Shown in pieces: positions 18,124 through 27,256 of a stretch of DNA of 64,000 nucleotides. The notes beneath the pieces were generated by a model. That model made no database searches. It saw only the letters and a program-made list of their open reading frames with translations, and was not told where the DNA came from. Source of the DNA: Brevibacillus sp. DP1.3A (GTDB lineage: Bacteria > Bacillota > Bacilli > Brevibacillales > Brevibacillaceae); the NCBI RefSeq assembly GCF_013284245.2, contig NZ_CP085876.1:4199001-4263000 (forward strand), given 5' to 3'. The position numbers and the translations under genes are program-made. Position 1 is the first letter of the stretch. Each line of letters starts with the position of its first letter.

Positions 18124-18888
18124 CTATCGAGCTGTGATTGGTTCAATTTTCACATCGTTTTGCTTTGCCCACTTATGTACTTCGACAAGGAATTGCAGTA
18201 CGTCATGGCTCTCGTGATGGACACAAAGGGTATCGGCCGCCAAGTCAATGTGCTCGCCATTGACCGTCATTACTCTTTGTTTTAAAACGAGCTGACGTGT
18301 CTGCTCCATGCGCTCTTCCTTGCTGATCAGCACGCTTCCTTCCAACTCACGCGGGGCCAGTCGACCATTCGGCAAATAAGCCCGCTCTGCAAATACTTCC
18401 TCTGCCACCTGAAGCCCGTGTTCCAAGCCTGCCTCCACAAGCTTGCTGCCAGACAGTGCATAGAGGATCAGTTCTTCATCAATATCCGCAATGGCTTGGA
18501 CAACCGCTTCGGCGAGCTCTGGACGTTCAGCCGCTTCGTTATACAGCGCACCATGCAATTTCACATGGTGCAGCTCCCCGCCGAGTGCTTTTGTAGTCCC
18601 AGCCAAGGCTGCAATTTGATACAGCACTAGCTCATACACTTCATTAACAGACAAGTTCATCGAGCGACGTCCGAAGCCTTGAATATCTGCATAACCGGGA
18701 TGTGCCCCGATTTTCACATCATGCTTGAGTGCAGCTTCGATTGTTCTGCAAATAATATGGGGATCCCCTGCATGCAATCCGCAAGCAATATTAACGGAGG
18801 TGATCCATTTCATAATCCCCAAATCCTCTGATTGTCGACCTCTGCTGAAGCCCTCTGCCATATCGCAGTTAATATCCAGATGAATCAT
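18124..18888 (-). CDS. pxpA: 5-oxoprolinase subunit A (LamB/YcsF family)
   Basis: Subunit A of the ATP-dependent 5-oxoprolinase that opens pyroglutamate to glutamate. At 254 residues it has the family start MIHLDINCDMAEGFSRGRQSEDL, then SVNIACGLHAGDPHII and IGAHPGYADIQGFGRRSM. PxpB and PxpC partners are not adjacent, unlike in many genomes, so they must be elsewhere or the protein acts alone (inference). Confidence 0.9.
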   Translation of the reverse strand: MIHLDINCDMAEGFSRGRQSEDLGIMKWITSVNIACGLHAGDPHIICRTIEAALKHDVKIGAHPGYADIQGFGRRSMNLSVNEVYELVLYQIAALAGTTKALGGELHHVKLHGALYNEAAERPELAEAVVQAIADIDEELILYALSGSKLVEAGLEHGLQVAEEVFAERAYLPNGRLAPRELEGSVLISKEERMEQTRQLVLKQRVMTVNGEHIDLAADTLCVHHESHDVLQFLVEVHKWAKQNDVKIEPITAR

Positions 18889-18994
18889 GTATGCTCACCC
18901 TTCTTTCACTAATCTATCTTTTGAAAACGCATTCATGCGCGTGGCTTCTCGTTTTCTTCCACTTTAGCATACCATGTACGCCAGTTTAACAAAA

Positions 18995-19024
18995 GCAAAA
19001 AAGCTGCCGAAAAATGGCAGCTTA
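18995..19024 (-). terminator. terminator after ylbG
   Basis: AAGCTGCC, ATTTTTC loop and GGCAGCTTTTTT on the minus strand, just after the ylbG stop. Confidence 0.75.
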
Positions 19025-19032
19025 TGAACAAC

Positions 19033-19377
19033 TTATGTCGAACCAACGGTTGCTTGGCTGCTTTCTTCTGTCTGCAAGGTCTCTGCTAGTGCCATTACCT
19101 GGTTCTTCTCTTGTTTATAATCGTATTCCTTTGCCTTATCCGGTCTGGCATTGTTGTACTCTACCGGGATCTCATGGCGATGGGAACGTTCAATTTTCGT
19201 TACAAAGTGTAGCTTTTCCATAATGCGAATCGTTTCATCCAACAAATTGGCATCCACATACATCGAAACGTAATTTAAGCGTTTGGAGATGTAATGAATG
19301 GTGCCAAATTTGCGTAAATTTTTGGCGGCACGCGTGTTTTTCACCCACACGGCGACCCCCAGACGTCGCTCTCTCAT
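19033..19377 (-). CDS. ylbG: YlbG family protein (DUF2129)
   Basis: A 114-residue cytoplasmic protein. Residues 5-50 (RLGVAVWVKNTRAAKNLRKFGTIHYISKRLNYVSMYVD is the family core) and the NARPDKAKEYDYK motif near 85-95 identify YlbG. Function is unknown; in Bacillus it follows ylbF. Here the two are separated by an opposite-strand gene. The C-terminal 20 residues beyond the family core look disordered. Confidence 0.85.
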   Translation of the reverse strand: MRERRLGVAVWVKNTRAAKNLRKFGTIHYISKRLNYVSMYVDANLLDETIRIMEKLHFVTKIERSHRHEIPVEYNNARPDKAKEYDYKQEKNQVMALAETLQTEESSQATVGST

Positions 19378-19452
19378 GTTTTGCCGTCGGTCTCCTTCCC
19401 AATCGTGGTATACTTACTGGTGAAAGCTTATTATAGAAAGGAATCGTGGTCT

Positions 19453-19782
19453 ATGCTGGCTACGTTTTATCATCAATTCGAGGAAGCGCTTCACCGCGAA
19501 AAAATAGTGACCCATAGCAGTTGGCGTACATATGCAGGCCAGCTTTTTTTCTATGTATGCAGTACGCTCCCTGCTCCTATGCTGACAAAGCAGCTCATGG
19601 AAACAGGAGAGCGCCTGACCACTGATACCAAATTAAAGCCAGAATGCATTTACGTGCGTTCTGATGACGCGCAGCATGTGTATCGCTTCCGCTTTCGCGT
19701 ACCTGACGAAAAGCAATTTTGCTGTGGCAATCTTTGTGAAGACTGCTTTCTGCTGCGCCAAAATGAATCGGGAACAGCGTAA
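19453..19782 (+). CDS. small cysteine-rich protein of unknown function
   Basis: The ATG at 19453 gives 109 residues; AAAGGA upstream is a modest ribosome site. I do not recognise the family. The C-terminal end holds FCCGNLCEDCFLLRQN, a CC-x3-C-x2-C group that could bind zinc or an iron-sulfur cluster; it recalls the C-terminal cysteine group of FhuF-type ferric reductases, but the rest of the protein does not match. It is inserted on the plus strand between ylbG and ylbF and ends one base before the ylbF stop codon. Confidence 0.6.
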   Translation: MLATFYHQFEEALHREKIVTHSSWRTYAGQLFFYVCSTLPAPMLTKQLMETGERLTTDTKLKPECIYVRSDDAQHVYRFRFRVPDEKQFCCGNLCEDCFLLRQNESGTA

Positions 19783-19783
19783 A

Positions 19784-20239
19784 TTACGATGGCTTTTTCA
19801 CACTGCAGCCGCAGCTTCCGCCTGTCCCGCAGCCACTACCCTGCGCCTCTAAGAATGGATTGTTGCTCGGCACCTTGATCGTATCCGATACGGAATGAGC
19901 AATGGTTCTACTCACCTGATATAAGAGCTCATCCAGAGCATCCTCTGCTCTCTTGAATGCCTGTACGGAATCCCTCAGTTCAATGCTGCGCTTCAGTTCC
20001 CGTACTTCTTTGGATATATGATTGTAATCCGGGTGATACTTCCCGAACCGTTGCACATCTTCGTACTGTTCCTTCTTAGCCTCGAACACGACGAGCAGAC
20101 GTTGCACTTCCTCATCTGCTTCCATTTGGCGTTTGGCCTCTAGATACCCCGAGACCTCGCGCGATTGGTTAATCATCGTGGACAGCTCATGAGACTCCAT
20201 GATCAACTGTGACATATCCACAGCTTCCAATGTTTCCAT
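19784..20239 (-). CDS. ylbF: YlbF family regulator (Y-complex subunit)
   Basis: In B. subtilis YlbF, YmcA and YaaT form the Y-complex, which carries iron-sulfur clusters and steers RNase Y, affecting competence, sporulation and biofilm formation. This 151-residue protein has the alpha-helical YlbF core (about 15-115: SREVSGYLEAKRQME, KYHPDYNHISKEVRELK) and a C-terminal GSGCGTGGSCGCS tail able to bind a cluster. The start ATG follows GGAGG closely. ylbG is downstream on the same strand. Confidence 0.88.
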   Translation of the reverse strand: METLEAVDMSQLIMESHELSTMINQSREVSGYLEAKRQMEADEEVQRLLVVFEAKKEQYEDVQRFGKYHPDYNHISKEVRELKRSIELRDSVQAFKRAEDALDELLYQVSRTIAHSVSDTIKVPSNNPFLEAQGSGCGTGGSCGCSVKKPS

Positions 20240-20311
20240 AAAGCGAGACCTCCTTTCGCCGTAAAGCTTGAAAACTTTACGTCATTCCTGATTGTATCAT
20301 GATGCACACCC

Positions 20312-22216
20312 TTAGTACAGATATTCAGGCACTACAATGCGCACTCGCTCAATGTTGTCGAGACGGTAATAATGTTTACCGCTCTGTCCGGCAATCGAAA
20401 CCATCCAATACCCCATTTCCAGGCGTACTTCTGTCGGTAGCCCTCGCAGCTTTTCTTTTCCGCTTTGCTGGATCTCGACTTCCAGCTTCAGTTCTATTGC
20501 ACGCTTAAACAAATCTCGCATGGACTGTGGATGATACGATTGGAAATGCTTCGTCCACATTTTGGGTAGTGCTGCGATTTGCTCATTTTGCTCAGGTAAC
20601 GTGTTTTCTATAGCATAACCGTCCCAAGGCCGTTCGATGAGAAGCAAGCCCTTATTCCCGGCTTGACTGTTTTGGTGCAGTTGGAGCTCTTTGCTTGCAC
20701 TAGCAACATGTGACAGCACTTGCGGCTCATAACCGAAGTGACGAAGTAAACGGATCAGTTCTTTTTCCTGCGAGTACGGAATCAAAAACGCAGTCGGCGA
20801 TATCACTTGGGTAAGAAATGGGCGAAAGTCAGGAATTTCGCGCCATTCCTCCAGAAATCCAGCATGTGCTGTCCGAACGAGGAAGTACGGCTCCATTTGA
20901 ATCTGCCTTGCTGTTCTGGCCCATTGGCTCACAACCTCAATCAAGCTCTCAGGCAACGGATGAACACAGGAGGCACGAAGTTTTTCGATGACTTGCTCCT
21001 CCGTCCCTCCTTGAGACAAATACGTTTGCAACAGCCTTGCTTGTAATTCACCCCGAATCAATTGCCCATCAAATTGGAGCTGGCAAAACCGGCTGATCTC
21101 CCATACATCCAGCAACGGGACAAGCGGAGGAATTGTAATGGCACCTGTGGGGTCCACAAACCAGCCTTCCTCTGACGATAATCGCGGCAAGCTGCTCCAA
21201 CGCCAATAAATCCCACGTTCCTCGTCCATCCCGAGCTGAATCCATCCTAAGCCTAACAGCAAATGCATCCATTGCTCCACAATGCGCTCCTCTGCATTAT
21301 CGGGCAAAAGGAATCCTGCTTCTTTTAGCATGCGCAATTGCTCATGGATGGAACACCACTGCTCGACAGGAACCTGTCTCATCAATTGAATGAAAAATTC
21401 CCACCAGTCACCATGCGGCAAAAATTGTTCCATCACGAGTTGGTACATCTCTTCCCAACGTACGAGCGGCCGTTGATGCAGCCATTGCTTCGTTCGATTG
21501 AGATCGAGTACGAGTTCTCGCTCTTCCCTATGCACCAAGCCTAGTCTGAGCGCGATATCAAGGACAACGGTCAAGGATAAGCCCTCTCTTTGTTCCTGAT
21601 CGAGCGGTGGAATCACGATTCCTTTTACATGCTCGTCTGTAAACGAGAGCAGCGGCAGCATTTTTTGCGACATCCTGCGATGAATGCTTCCTTTTTGCGT
21701 AATGGGAATTTGGTTGTCTCGAATAAACAGCAGAAGCCCAAAAAGATCCAGCTGTATCCCTCTGCCTGCTGATATATAATAAGGGAGCGTTTTTGAAAGA
21801 GAAACAAAAGCCTGAGAGGCTTCCGGCAGCATTTGATTCGTCAATTGCTCTCGAACCTCTTGTGGCATCAAATAGCCGATCTCACTCCACATTTTCCGTA
21901 CAGTCAAGATCAGTCCAAGCCGTCGTAATTTCGTCAAGCCGACTGACAGATGTCTGTGCTCTTTTGCCGTTTCACGTTCCCAGGTTCGTTTGCTAAAAAA
22001 GCCTCTCGTCGCTTTGGTTACGAAAAGCCGGATAACGGCTAGTTCCAGCTCATCTGCCTCTTCCCATACTTGCCCAATAAAAACGGGGTCCAATAATCTA
22101 GCTGTTAAATCTTGCTCTTCGGCAATCTGATATCGTTTGGTCTGTTCATGTAGAATCGCTTGTCGCGTTGATTCGGACAGGTATTCCAGCGAATCCTTCA
22201 CACGCACGCCTGTCAC
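20312..22216 (-). CDS. helicase-associated-domain protein (XPB/Ssl2-like region, no ATPase motifs)
   Basis: A 634-residue cytoplasmic protein. The C-terminal third (about 480-545, ISPTAFLIPYSQEKELIRLLRHFGYEPQVLS is typical) resembles the helicase-associated domain found in XPB-like proteins, and the N-terminal half contains winged-helix-like segments (RRLGLILTVRKMW near 95). No Walker A or DEAH motif is present, so it is not itself a helicase. No helicase gene adjoins it. Role unknown; DNA repair or transcription is a guess from the family. Confidence 0.65.
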   Translation of the reverse strand: MTGVRVKDSLEYLSESTRQAILHEQTKRYQIAEEQDLTARLLDPVFIGQVWEEADELELAVIRLFVTKATRGFFSKRTWERETAKEHRHLSVGLTKLRRLGLILTVRKMWSEIGYLMPQEVREQLTNQMLPEASQAFVSLSKTLPYYISAGRGIQLDLFGLLLFIRDNQIPITQKGSIHRRMSQKMLPLLSFTDEHVKGIVIPPLDQEQREGLSLTVVLDIALRLGLVHREERELVLDLNRTKQWLHQRPLVRWEEMYQLVMEQFLPHGDWWEFFIQLMRQVPVEQWCSIHEQLRMLKEAGFLLPDNAEERIVEQWMHLLLGLGWIQLGMDEERGIYWRWSSLPRLSSEEGWFVDPTGAITIPPLVPLLDVWEISRFCQLQFDGQLIRGELQARLLQTYLSQGGTEEQVIEKLRASCVHPLPESLIEVVSQWARTARQIQMEPYFLVRTAHAGFLEEWREIPDFRPFLTQVISPTAFLIPYSQEKELIRLLRHFGYEPQVLSHVASASKELQLHQNSQAGNKGLLLIERPWDGYAIENTLPEQNEQIAALPKMWTKHFQSYHPQSMRDLFKRAIELKLEVEIQQSGKEKLRGLPTEVRLEMGYWMVSIAGQSGKHYYRLDNIERVRIVVPEYLY

Positions 22217-22268
22217 CTCAGTCTATATGATGTTCGATTCATTACTTTTACCTATTGGAGGGATCTTG

Positions 22269-22709
22269 ATGTTGCATGTATTTCCTAGCTTACTCTTAAC
22301 AGCAACCTTAGCTGTAACAGGTACACAAGTCTTGTCACCTCAACATCCTACCGTATCTGAGCCTGTGGCGAAAGAGGCTGTACAAGCAGATGCTGCTTAC
22401 GAGGCCGTTGCTGCTCCCTATCCGCCGGCTGTGCAGGAAGCTTTGAAGAAAGTTCGAAAAAATGGCGGTCACACTATTGTTCGTGCCAATGGAAAATCCT
22501 ATGTAGTCGTGGGTGCAGGACAGCGCCCTACAGGAGGATATCGTTTAGTGGCGGACCAAGTCAAGCGGACAGGCCCTCATGCCTTTGCCGTACACGTTCG
22601 GGTACAATCACCAGCTCCAGGTTCGATGAAAACGCAAGTCATCAGCTATCCGACTCTGGTGATTGCCCTGCCAGACCAGCAAGCAAAAGTCAGTGTGCAT
22701 ATGCGCTAG
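22269..22709 (+). CDS. secreted PrcB-domain protein
   Basis: The ATG at 22269 lies 7 bases after GGAGGG. The 146-residue protein starts with a signal peptide (MLHVFPSLLLTATLAVTGTQ). The C-terminal half (about 60-146) shows the PrcB pattern: a glycine-rich GAGQRPTGGYRL near 86, followed by a beta-rich region. In spirochetes PrcB is part of a surface protease complex; no protease partner is adjacent here, so the role is open. It is divergent from the helicase-associated gene. Confidence 0.7.
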   Translation: MLHVFPSLLLTATLAVTGTQVLSPQHPTVSEPVAKEAVQADAAYEAVAAPYPPAVQEALKKVRKNGGHTIVRANGKSYVVVGAGQRPTGGYRLVADQVKRTGPHAFAVHVRVQSPAPGSMKTQVISYPTLVIALPDQQAKVSVHMR

Positions 22710-22717
22710 TCTATCCA

Positions 22718-22772
22718 TGAAAAAAGCCGACAGTTCGAAAGCCACAAGGCGTATCGAAGTCGGCTTTTTTCC
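22718..22772. terminator. bidirectional terminator
   Basis: AAAAAAGCCGAC and GTCGGCTTTTTT arms, with an inner TTCGA/TCGAA pair, between two convergent genes. Confidence 0.8.
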
Positions 22773-22797
22773 TTTTCCCAACAGTTACCCTTACTTA

Positions 22798-23217
22798 TCA
22801 GGGCTTTACCTCAATGGAAAAGCTCTCTGCAACACCATACGACTCGTGGTTATTATGGGCCAATTCTACCTTGACCTCATGTTTCCCAGCCGGGATATCC
22901 TTCATGACATAGCTAGGCTCAAATACTTTGGCGATCTTTTTGCCGTCGAGGTACAGATGAACATGGCCTTCTCCGTGCTTGTTTTCTTTCCCCATGTTTT
23001 CGAGGGAAAAAGAGAAGTTCGTAACGGCCAATTTGAGCTGCAAATCATCTTTCTCAAGGGTATGCTTCACAGCGAGTGTCGGCGCTGCATGATGAGCGTG
23101 CGACTCGTCTGCTACCACTTCGGTTTGCGCTTGTTGGTTCGCGTACACAAACCATTCCACACCAGCCGCAATGGCAATCAATAGAAACAAGCGGAAAAGA
23201 AATCGTTTGGTTTTCAC
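22798..23217 (-). CDS. membrane-anchored histidine-rich extracytoplasmic protein
   Basis: A 139-residue protein with an N-terminal anchor or signal (about 5-25) followed by a histidine cluster DESHAHHAAP and a beta-sandwich-like domain with GHVHLYLDGKK and LAHNNHESYG. The histidines suggest metal binding, possibly copper, and the fold resembles small extracytoplasmic domains of the DUF4399 kind; I am not sure of the family. Its gene is alone, with terminators on its downstream side. Confidence 0.6.
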   Translation of the reverse strand: MKTKRFLFRLFLLIAIAAGVEWFVYANQQAQTEVVADESHAHHAAPTLAVKHTLEKDDLQLKLAVTNFSFSLENMGKENKHGEGHVHLYLDGKKIAKVFEPSYVMKDIPAGKHEVKVELAHNNHESYGVAESFSIEVKP

Positions 23218-23381
23218 CGGAGCTGCTCCCTTCCAAAATGAGTCTTACCCCAGTGTGCCCGACTCCTGATTGGTTCATTCATCCATTTTTGCCTCATAAT
23301 CTAACCAGCTATCCATACATACTCAGCTTTCCAATAGGTAAGAGTAACCTCAAGATGCTTTGGGGAGGTCAGTGACTGCGT

Positions 23382-25049
23382 ATGAATGCATGGAATGAAA
23401 CTCTTTCTATTTTTGCATTAGGAGGAGTATATGAAATCGGCAAAAACATGTACGGGATTCAATGCGGGGATGAAATTGTCCTCATCGATTGTGGCTCGAA
23501 GTTCCCGGATGAGAGTTATTTAGGAATTGATCTGATCATACCGGACATTAGTTATCTGCTGGAAAATCAGGAAAAAGTCCGAGCCTTGATTGTCACGCAT
23601 GGGCATGAGGATCACATCGGGGGCATTCCCTATTTTTTAAGACAATTAAACGTCCCTGTTTACGGTACCCGCTTAACGTTAGGACTTATCGAATTGAAGC
23701 TGAAGGAGCATAATTTGCTTCATCAGACCACCCTCATCTCCATCGATCGTCACTCTACTATTTCATTAGGTTCGCTCACGATTAGCTTTTTTCAAACGAA
23801 CCATAGCATTCCTGATTGCTTGGGTGTCGTGTTTGAGACAAAAGCAGGCTCTATAGTGCATACGGGCGATTTTAAATTTGATTTAACGCCGGTGCATAAG
23901 CAATCCCCCGATTTGCACAGAATGGCTGAAATCGGGCAGAAAGGTGTATTGGCCTTGTTGTCGGAGAGTACCAATGCGGAGCGCCCAGGCTTTACTCCAT
24001 CAGAAAGGAACGTGGGCGATCGTCTGTTAGAAGCATTCAGTAAGGCACAGCAGAAAATATTTGTCTCGACGTTCGCTTCCAATGTATACCGCCTGCAACA
24101 AGTCATTGATGCCGTAGAAGCGACGAATCGAAAGCTAGCTTTGCTGGGACGAAGTATGGTCAATGTGGTCAAAATCGCATCGGAACAAGGCTATTTGCAT
24201 ATCCCAGAAGACATGCTGGTGGAAGTAGAAGAAGTGAGCGAGCTCGATCCAGCCCGCGTCGCTGTTCTATGTACGGGAAGCCAAGGCGAACCGATGGCAG
24301 CCTTATCCCGGTTGTCGACCTCCGGGTATCGGCACGTTAAAGTAGAACGCGGCGATACCGTCATCCTCTCTTCTTCCCCCATTCCAGGGAACGAACGGAA
24401 TGTAGCGCGCATCGTCGACAACTTGTTTATTATGGGTGCCAACGTTATATATGGCTCTGGGACTGGCTTGCATGTGTCCGGCCACGGCTTCCAAGAAGAA
24501 TTGAAGCTCATGCTCACTCTCATGAGGCCACAATATTTTATCCCCATTCACGGTGAGTATCGGATGCTCCATCAGCATCGTCTGTTGGCTGAATCCGTCG
24601 GCGTTGATTTCGAGTCCACTTTCATTGTAAATAACGGAGATGTCGTGGATATTCAGGATGGTGTGGCTGTGCAGGAAAGAAAAATCCCTGCCGGAAATAC
24701 CTTGGTGGATGGTTTAGGAATCGGTGATGTAGGGAATGGAATATTACGGGATCGCAAACATCTTTCGGAAGATGGCATTCTCGTGATCGTTGTGACGCGC
24801 AGTAAAACCGACGGCAAGATTTTGTCGGGTCCTGACCTTATTTCTCGCGGATTCATTCATGCCCCGGAATCAGAGGGTCTGTTGGAAGAAGCGACTCGCC
24901 TTGCATCCGAGGTGATCACCAATTTACAGGAAGCGAATGTGAGTCAGTGGAACCGCTTGAAGCAAGGAATGCGGGAATCGATTGGGAAATTCGTATATGC
25001 CAAAACAAAGCGCAGACCCATGATCCTGCCGATTATTATGGATGTATGA
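23382..25049 (+). CDS. rnjA: ribonuclease J (RNase J1 type)
   Basis: A metallo-beta-lactamase/beta-CASP nuclease acting as 5'-3' exonuclease and endonuclease in mRNA and rRNA processing. It is 555 residues, the same length as B. subtilis RNase J1. Motif 2 is complete at 73-78 (HGHEDH in VTHGHEDHIGG). HTGDFKFD, STNAERPGFTPSER, the beta-CASP SGHG and HGEYRM motifs and the C-terminal RRPMILPIIM follow. The intact metal site separates it from J2. The start is preceded by GGGGAGG at a rather long 13 bases. Many Bacilli carry two J paralogues, so the symbol is provisional. Confidence 0.9.
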   Translation: MNAWNETLSIFALGGVYEIGKNMYGIQCGDEIVLIDCGSKFPDESYLGIDLIIPDISYLLENQEKVRALIVTHGHEDHIGGIPYFLRQLNVPVYGTRLTLGLIELKLKEHNLLHQTTLISIDRHSTISLGSLTISFFQTNHSIPDCLGVVFETKAGSIVHTGDFKFDLTPVHKQSPDLHRMAEIGQKGVLALLSESTNAERPGFTPSERNVGDRLLEAFSKAQQKIFVSTFASNVYRLQQVIDAVEATNRKLALLGRSMVNVVKIASEQGYLHIPEDMLVEVEEVSELDPARVAVLCTGSQGEPMAALSRLSTSGYRHVKVERGDTVILSSSPIPGNERNVARIVDNLFIMGANVIYGSGTGLHVSGHGFQEELKLMLTLMRPQYFIPIHGEYRMLHQHRLLAESVGVDFESTFIVNNGDVVDIQDGVAVQERKIPAGNTLVDGLGIGDVGNGILRDRKHLSEDGILVIVVTRSKTDGKILSGPDLISRGFIHAPESEGLLEEATRLASEVITNLQEANVSQWNRLKQGMRESIGKFVYAKTKRRPMILPIIMDV

Positions 25050-25080
25050 GGAAAAGCCTTCTTTCTGGAGGGCTTTTCTA
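25050..25080 (+). terminator. terminator after RNase J, copied downstream
   Basis: GGAAAAGCC and GGGCTTTTC form a short hairpin. A near copy at 25927-25957 follows the first paralogue. Confidence 0.55.
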
Positions 25081-25081
25081 G

Positions 25082-25186
25082 CATGATATTTTCAATCTTG
25101 GGGTGATTTGAAATGGGGAAAATGGTTAGACTTTTTACGTGCCTTCTTGCCATCTTTTTTATTTTCTTTGCTTCGGTTCCAGTGTC
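25082..25186 (+). repeat. 105-bp direct repeat, copy 1
   Basis: Covers the leader, ribosome site GGGGTGAT, start codon and signal-peptide codons of the first paralogue. It is identical over its whole length to 25959-26063. A third diverged copy starts at 27152. Confidence 0.9.
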
Positions 25187-25922
25187 TGAAGGGGCAGAAC
25201 TCAAAGCAAATGTCATTAGAGATTCAATGATTTATGGAGGATCAGAGGAAACCAATTTTTTTATTTATGCCCTATTCCTTAATCAAGGTGAAGCAACCGC
25301 TACAAATTTTAAATACTCAGGCCTCTCATTTACAGACAGAAACGGAAGGGTTCACTTCTACCCCGAAACTAGCCATACTGTTATCAATTCGTCGTTGAAG
25401 CTAGAGCCGGGACAGTTTGTAGAAGCAAAATTTGAACTCCCCTATGATTTTATCGATTCTAGGTTTAAGAACTTGAAAGACATCAAAAAAATTAGTATAG
25501 ACTTTATCCACGATAACGCTGCTCCTTATAAAGACGACTCAGCAGTGCTTGTGACCGTAAATAATAAAAAGCTTGTGCAACAAACCTTTGTTGAAAATGA
25601 TGTCACTTATGTTTCCCTTCGCGAGTTAGCCGGCATTATTGGTGCTTCTATCCAGTGGAATGATCCTACCCAAACGGCAACGCTCATCCTGAGAGACAAC
25701 TTCATGGAATACGATAGAAAAATAGTCATACCGGTTGGCAGTGATCGCTTTATTGATGAAGGTCGCGAAACTACTGTGTCGGGAAAAGCGAAGCTGTACA
25801 ATAACACCACCCTGGTTGTACCTTTACGAGATATTGTAGAAATGCTGGATTACTATGTTGTTTTTGAACATAAAGGGGGTCAGAAAACCATCATCGTCGT
25901 TCCGAATAATCTTTACAGATGA
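25113..25922 (+). CDS. secreted copper-amine-oxidase-N-domain protein, short paralogue
   Basis: 269 residues: signal peptide (1-27), a central beta-rich domain (about 28-150, LFLNQGEATATNFKYSG, SSLKLEPGQFVEAKFELPYDF) and a C-terminal copper-amine-oxidase-N-like domain (about 152-269, ENDVTYVSLRELAGIIGASIQWND). Compared with the next two genes it lacks a first domain of about 110 residues; the signal peptide joins directly to the sequence corresponding to residue about 140 of the paralogues. The frame is intact. Despite the domain name no copper ligands or enzyme activity are implied. Function unknown, probably envelope-associated. Confidence 0.8.
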   Translation: MGKMVRLFTCLLAIFFIFFASVPVSEGAELKANVIRDSMIYGGSEETNFFIYALFLNQGEATATNFKYSGLSFTDRNGRVHFYPETSHTVINSSLKLEPGQFVEAKFELPYDFIDSRFKNLKDIKKISIDFIHDNAAPYKDDSAVLVTVNNKKLVQQTFVENDVTYVSLRELAGIIGASIQWNDPTQTATLILRDNFMEYDRKIVIPVGSDRFIDEGRETTVSGKAKLYNNTTLVVPLRDIVEMLDYYVVFEHKGGQKTIIVVPNNLYR

Positions 25923-25958
25923 GTTGGGAAAAGCCTTCTTTCCTGGAGGCTTTTCTAA

Positions 25959-26063
25959 CATGATATTTTCAATCTTGGGGTGATTTGAAATGGGGAAAAT
26001 GGTTAGACTTTTTACGTGCCTTCTTGCCATCTTTTTTATTTTCTTTGCTTCGGTTCCAGTGTC
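25959..26063 (+). repeat. 105-bp direct repeat, copy 2
   Basis: Identical to 25082-25186. The exact match in non-coding and coding positions alike points to recent duplication or gene conversion. Confidence 0.9.
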
Positions 26064-27129
26064 CTATGCATCATTGGAGAAGAATCCTTTGCAGTTTGAA
26101 TTAACCGAATTAAAATTCATAACAAGTTCTGATGGAAGTCACTATGCACAGGGTTATATGAGATGGGGAAATGTCAGTCCCTATGAAATCCATGACCTTA
26201 AAGGAAGCGTTGATTTGGTCAATGGTAAAGGGCAAAAAATCGGCACTACACCTAAATACATTGACAGTTATCATTTGGAAGCAGGAGATAACGATTTAGG
26301 TCTTTTCGATATTGAAAACTTTGATCTGGCTCCTTTCGTTACCCATCCCTCACAGATTGAGGGTGCTTATCTAAAGCCAACATATACGTTTACATTAGGG
26401 AAAAAAGCAGAATTCAAACCAAACGTCATTTTTGGAAAACAATATCATGGAATGGACCAGGAAAAATTTTACTTCAGGACCTTTTTACTTAATCAGGGAG
26501 AGGCAACCGCTACTAATTTTACATACTCTGGGGTCTCCATTACGGACAAAAAAGGACTCGTTCATTTCTACTCCGAAACGACCCACCCAGTTGTCAATTC
26601 GTCATTACGTTTAGAGCCGGGGCAATATGTGTACGCATCATTTGATATACCACTTGATTTTATCAATTCTAACGTTGGAAAGTTTGAAGAAATTGATGAT
26701 GTCAGTATAACTTATACGCACGAGAACTCTGCACCTTATATAGACAACGCTGCGCTGAGTGTGACAGTAAATAATAACAAGCTATTACAACAAACCTTTG
26801 TTGAAAATGATGTCATTTATGTTTCACTTCGCGAGTTAGCCGATATTCTTGGTGCTACTATTCAATGGGACGACTCTACGCAGACCGCAACACTCATTGA
26901 AGAGGACACCTGGCAAGGGGAAAATAAGATAATCATCCCAGTTGGAAGTAATCGATTTGTCCATAATGGGTACCCAACCACTGCATCTGCAAAAGCAAAG
27001 CTGCATAATAACACCGTTCTGGTCGTACCTCTACGAGATGTAGTGGAAATGATGTATGGTTATGTTGATTTTGAACATAAATGGGGACGAAGATCCATCA
27101 TAGTTGTTCCGTACATCCCTGATATGTAG
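25990..27129 (+). CDS. secreted copper-amine-oxidase-N-domain protein, full-length paralogue 1
   Basis: 379 residues in four parts: signal peptide (1-25, identical to its left neighbour), an N-terminal domain (about 26-140, FELTELKFITSSDGSHYAQGYMRWGN), a central domain (about 141-258) and the C-terminal copper-amine-oxidase-N-like domain (about 262-379). The central and C-terminal domains closely match both neighbours. The ATG lies 7 bases after GGGGTGAT. Probably made for the cell surface; ligand unknown. Confidence 0.8.
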   Translation: MGKMVRLFTCLLAIFFIFFASVPVSYASLEKNPLQFELTELKFITSSDGSHYAQGYMRWGNVSPYEIHDLKGSVDLVNGKGQKIGTTPKYIDSYHLEAGDNDLGLFDIENFDLAPFVTHPSQIEGAYLKPTYTFTLGKKAEFKPNVIFGKQYHGMDQEKFYFRTFLLNQGEATATNFTYSGVSITDKKGLVHFYSETTHPVVNSSLRLEPGQYVYASFDIPLDFINSNVGKFEEIDDVSITYTHENSAPYIDNAALSVTVNNNKLLQQTFVENDVIYVSLRELADILGATIQWDDSTQTATLIEEDTWQGENKIIIPVGSNRFVHNGYPTTASAKAKLHNNTVLVVPLRDVVEMMYGYVDFEHKWGRRSIIVVPYIPDM

Positions 27130-27151
27130 CAACACAATTATCTTCTCCCAA

Positions 27152-27256
27152 CATGATATTTTCAACCTTGGGGTGATTTGGAATGGTGAAAATGGTGAGA
27201 CTTTTTACGTGCCTTGCTTTGACCTTTATTATTTTCTTTGCTTCGGTTCCAGTTTC
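27152..27256 (+). repeat. diverged third copy of the 105-bp repeat
   Basis: Starts CATGATATTTTCAACCTTGG and keeps the GGGGTGATTTG ribosome-site context and much of the signal-peptide coding, but carries many substitutions relative to the two identical copies. Confidence 0.75.
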
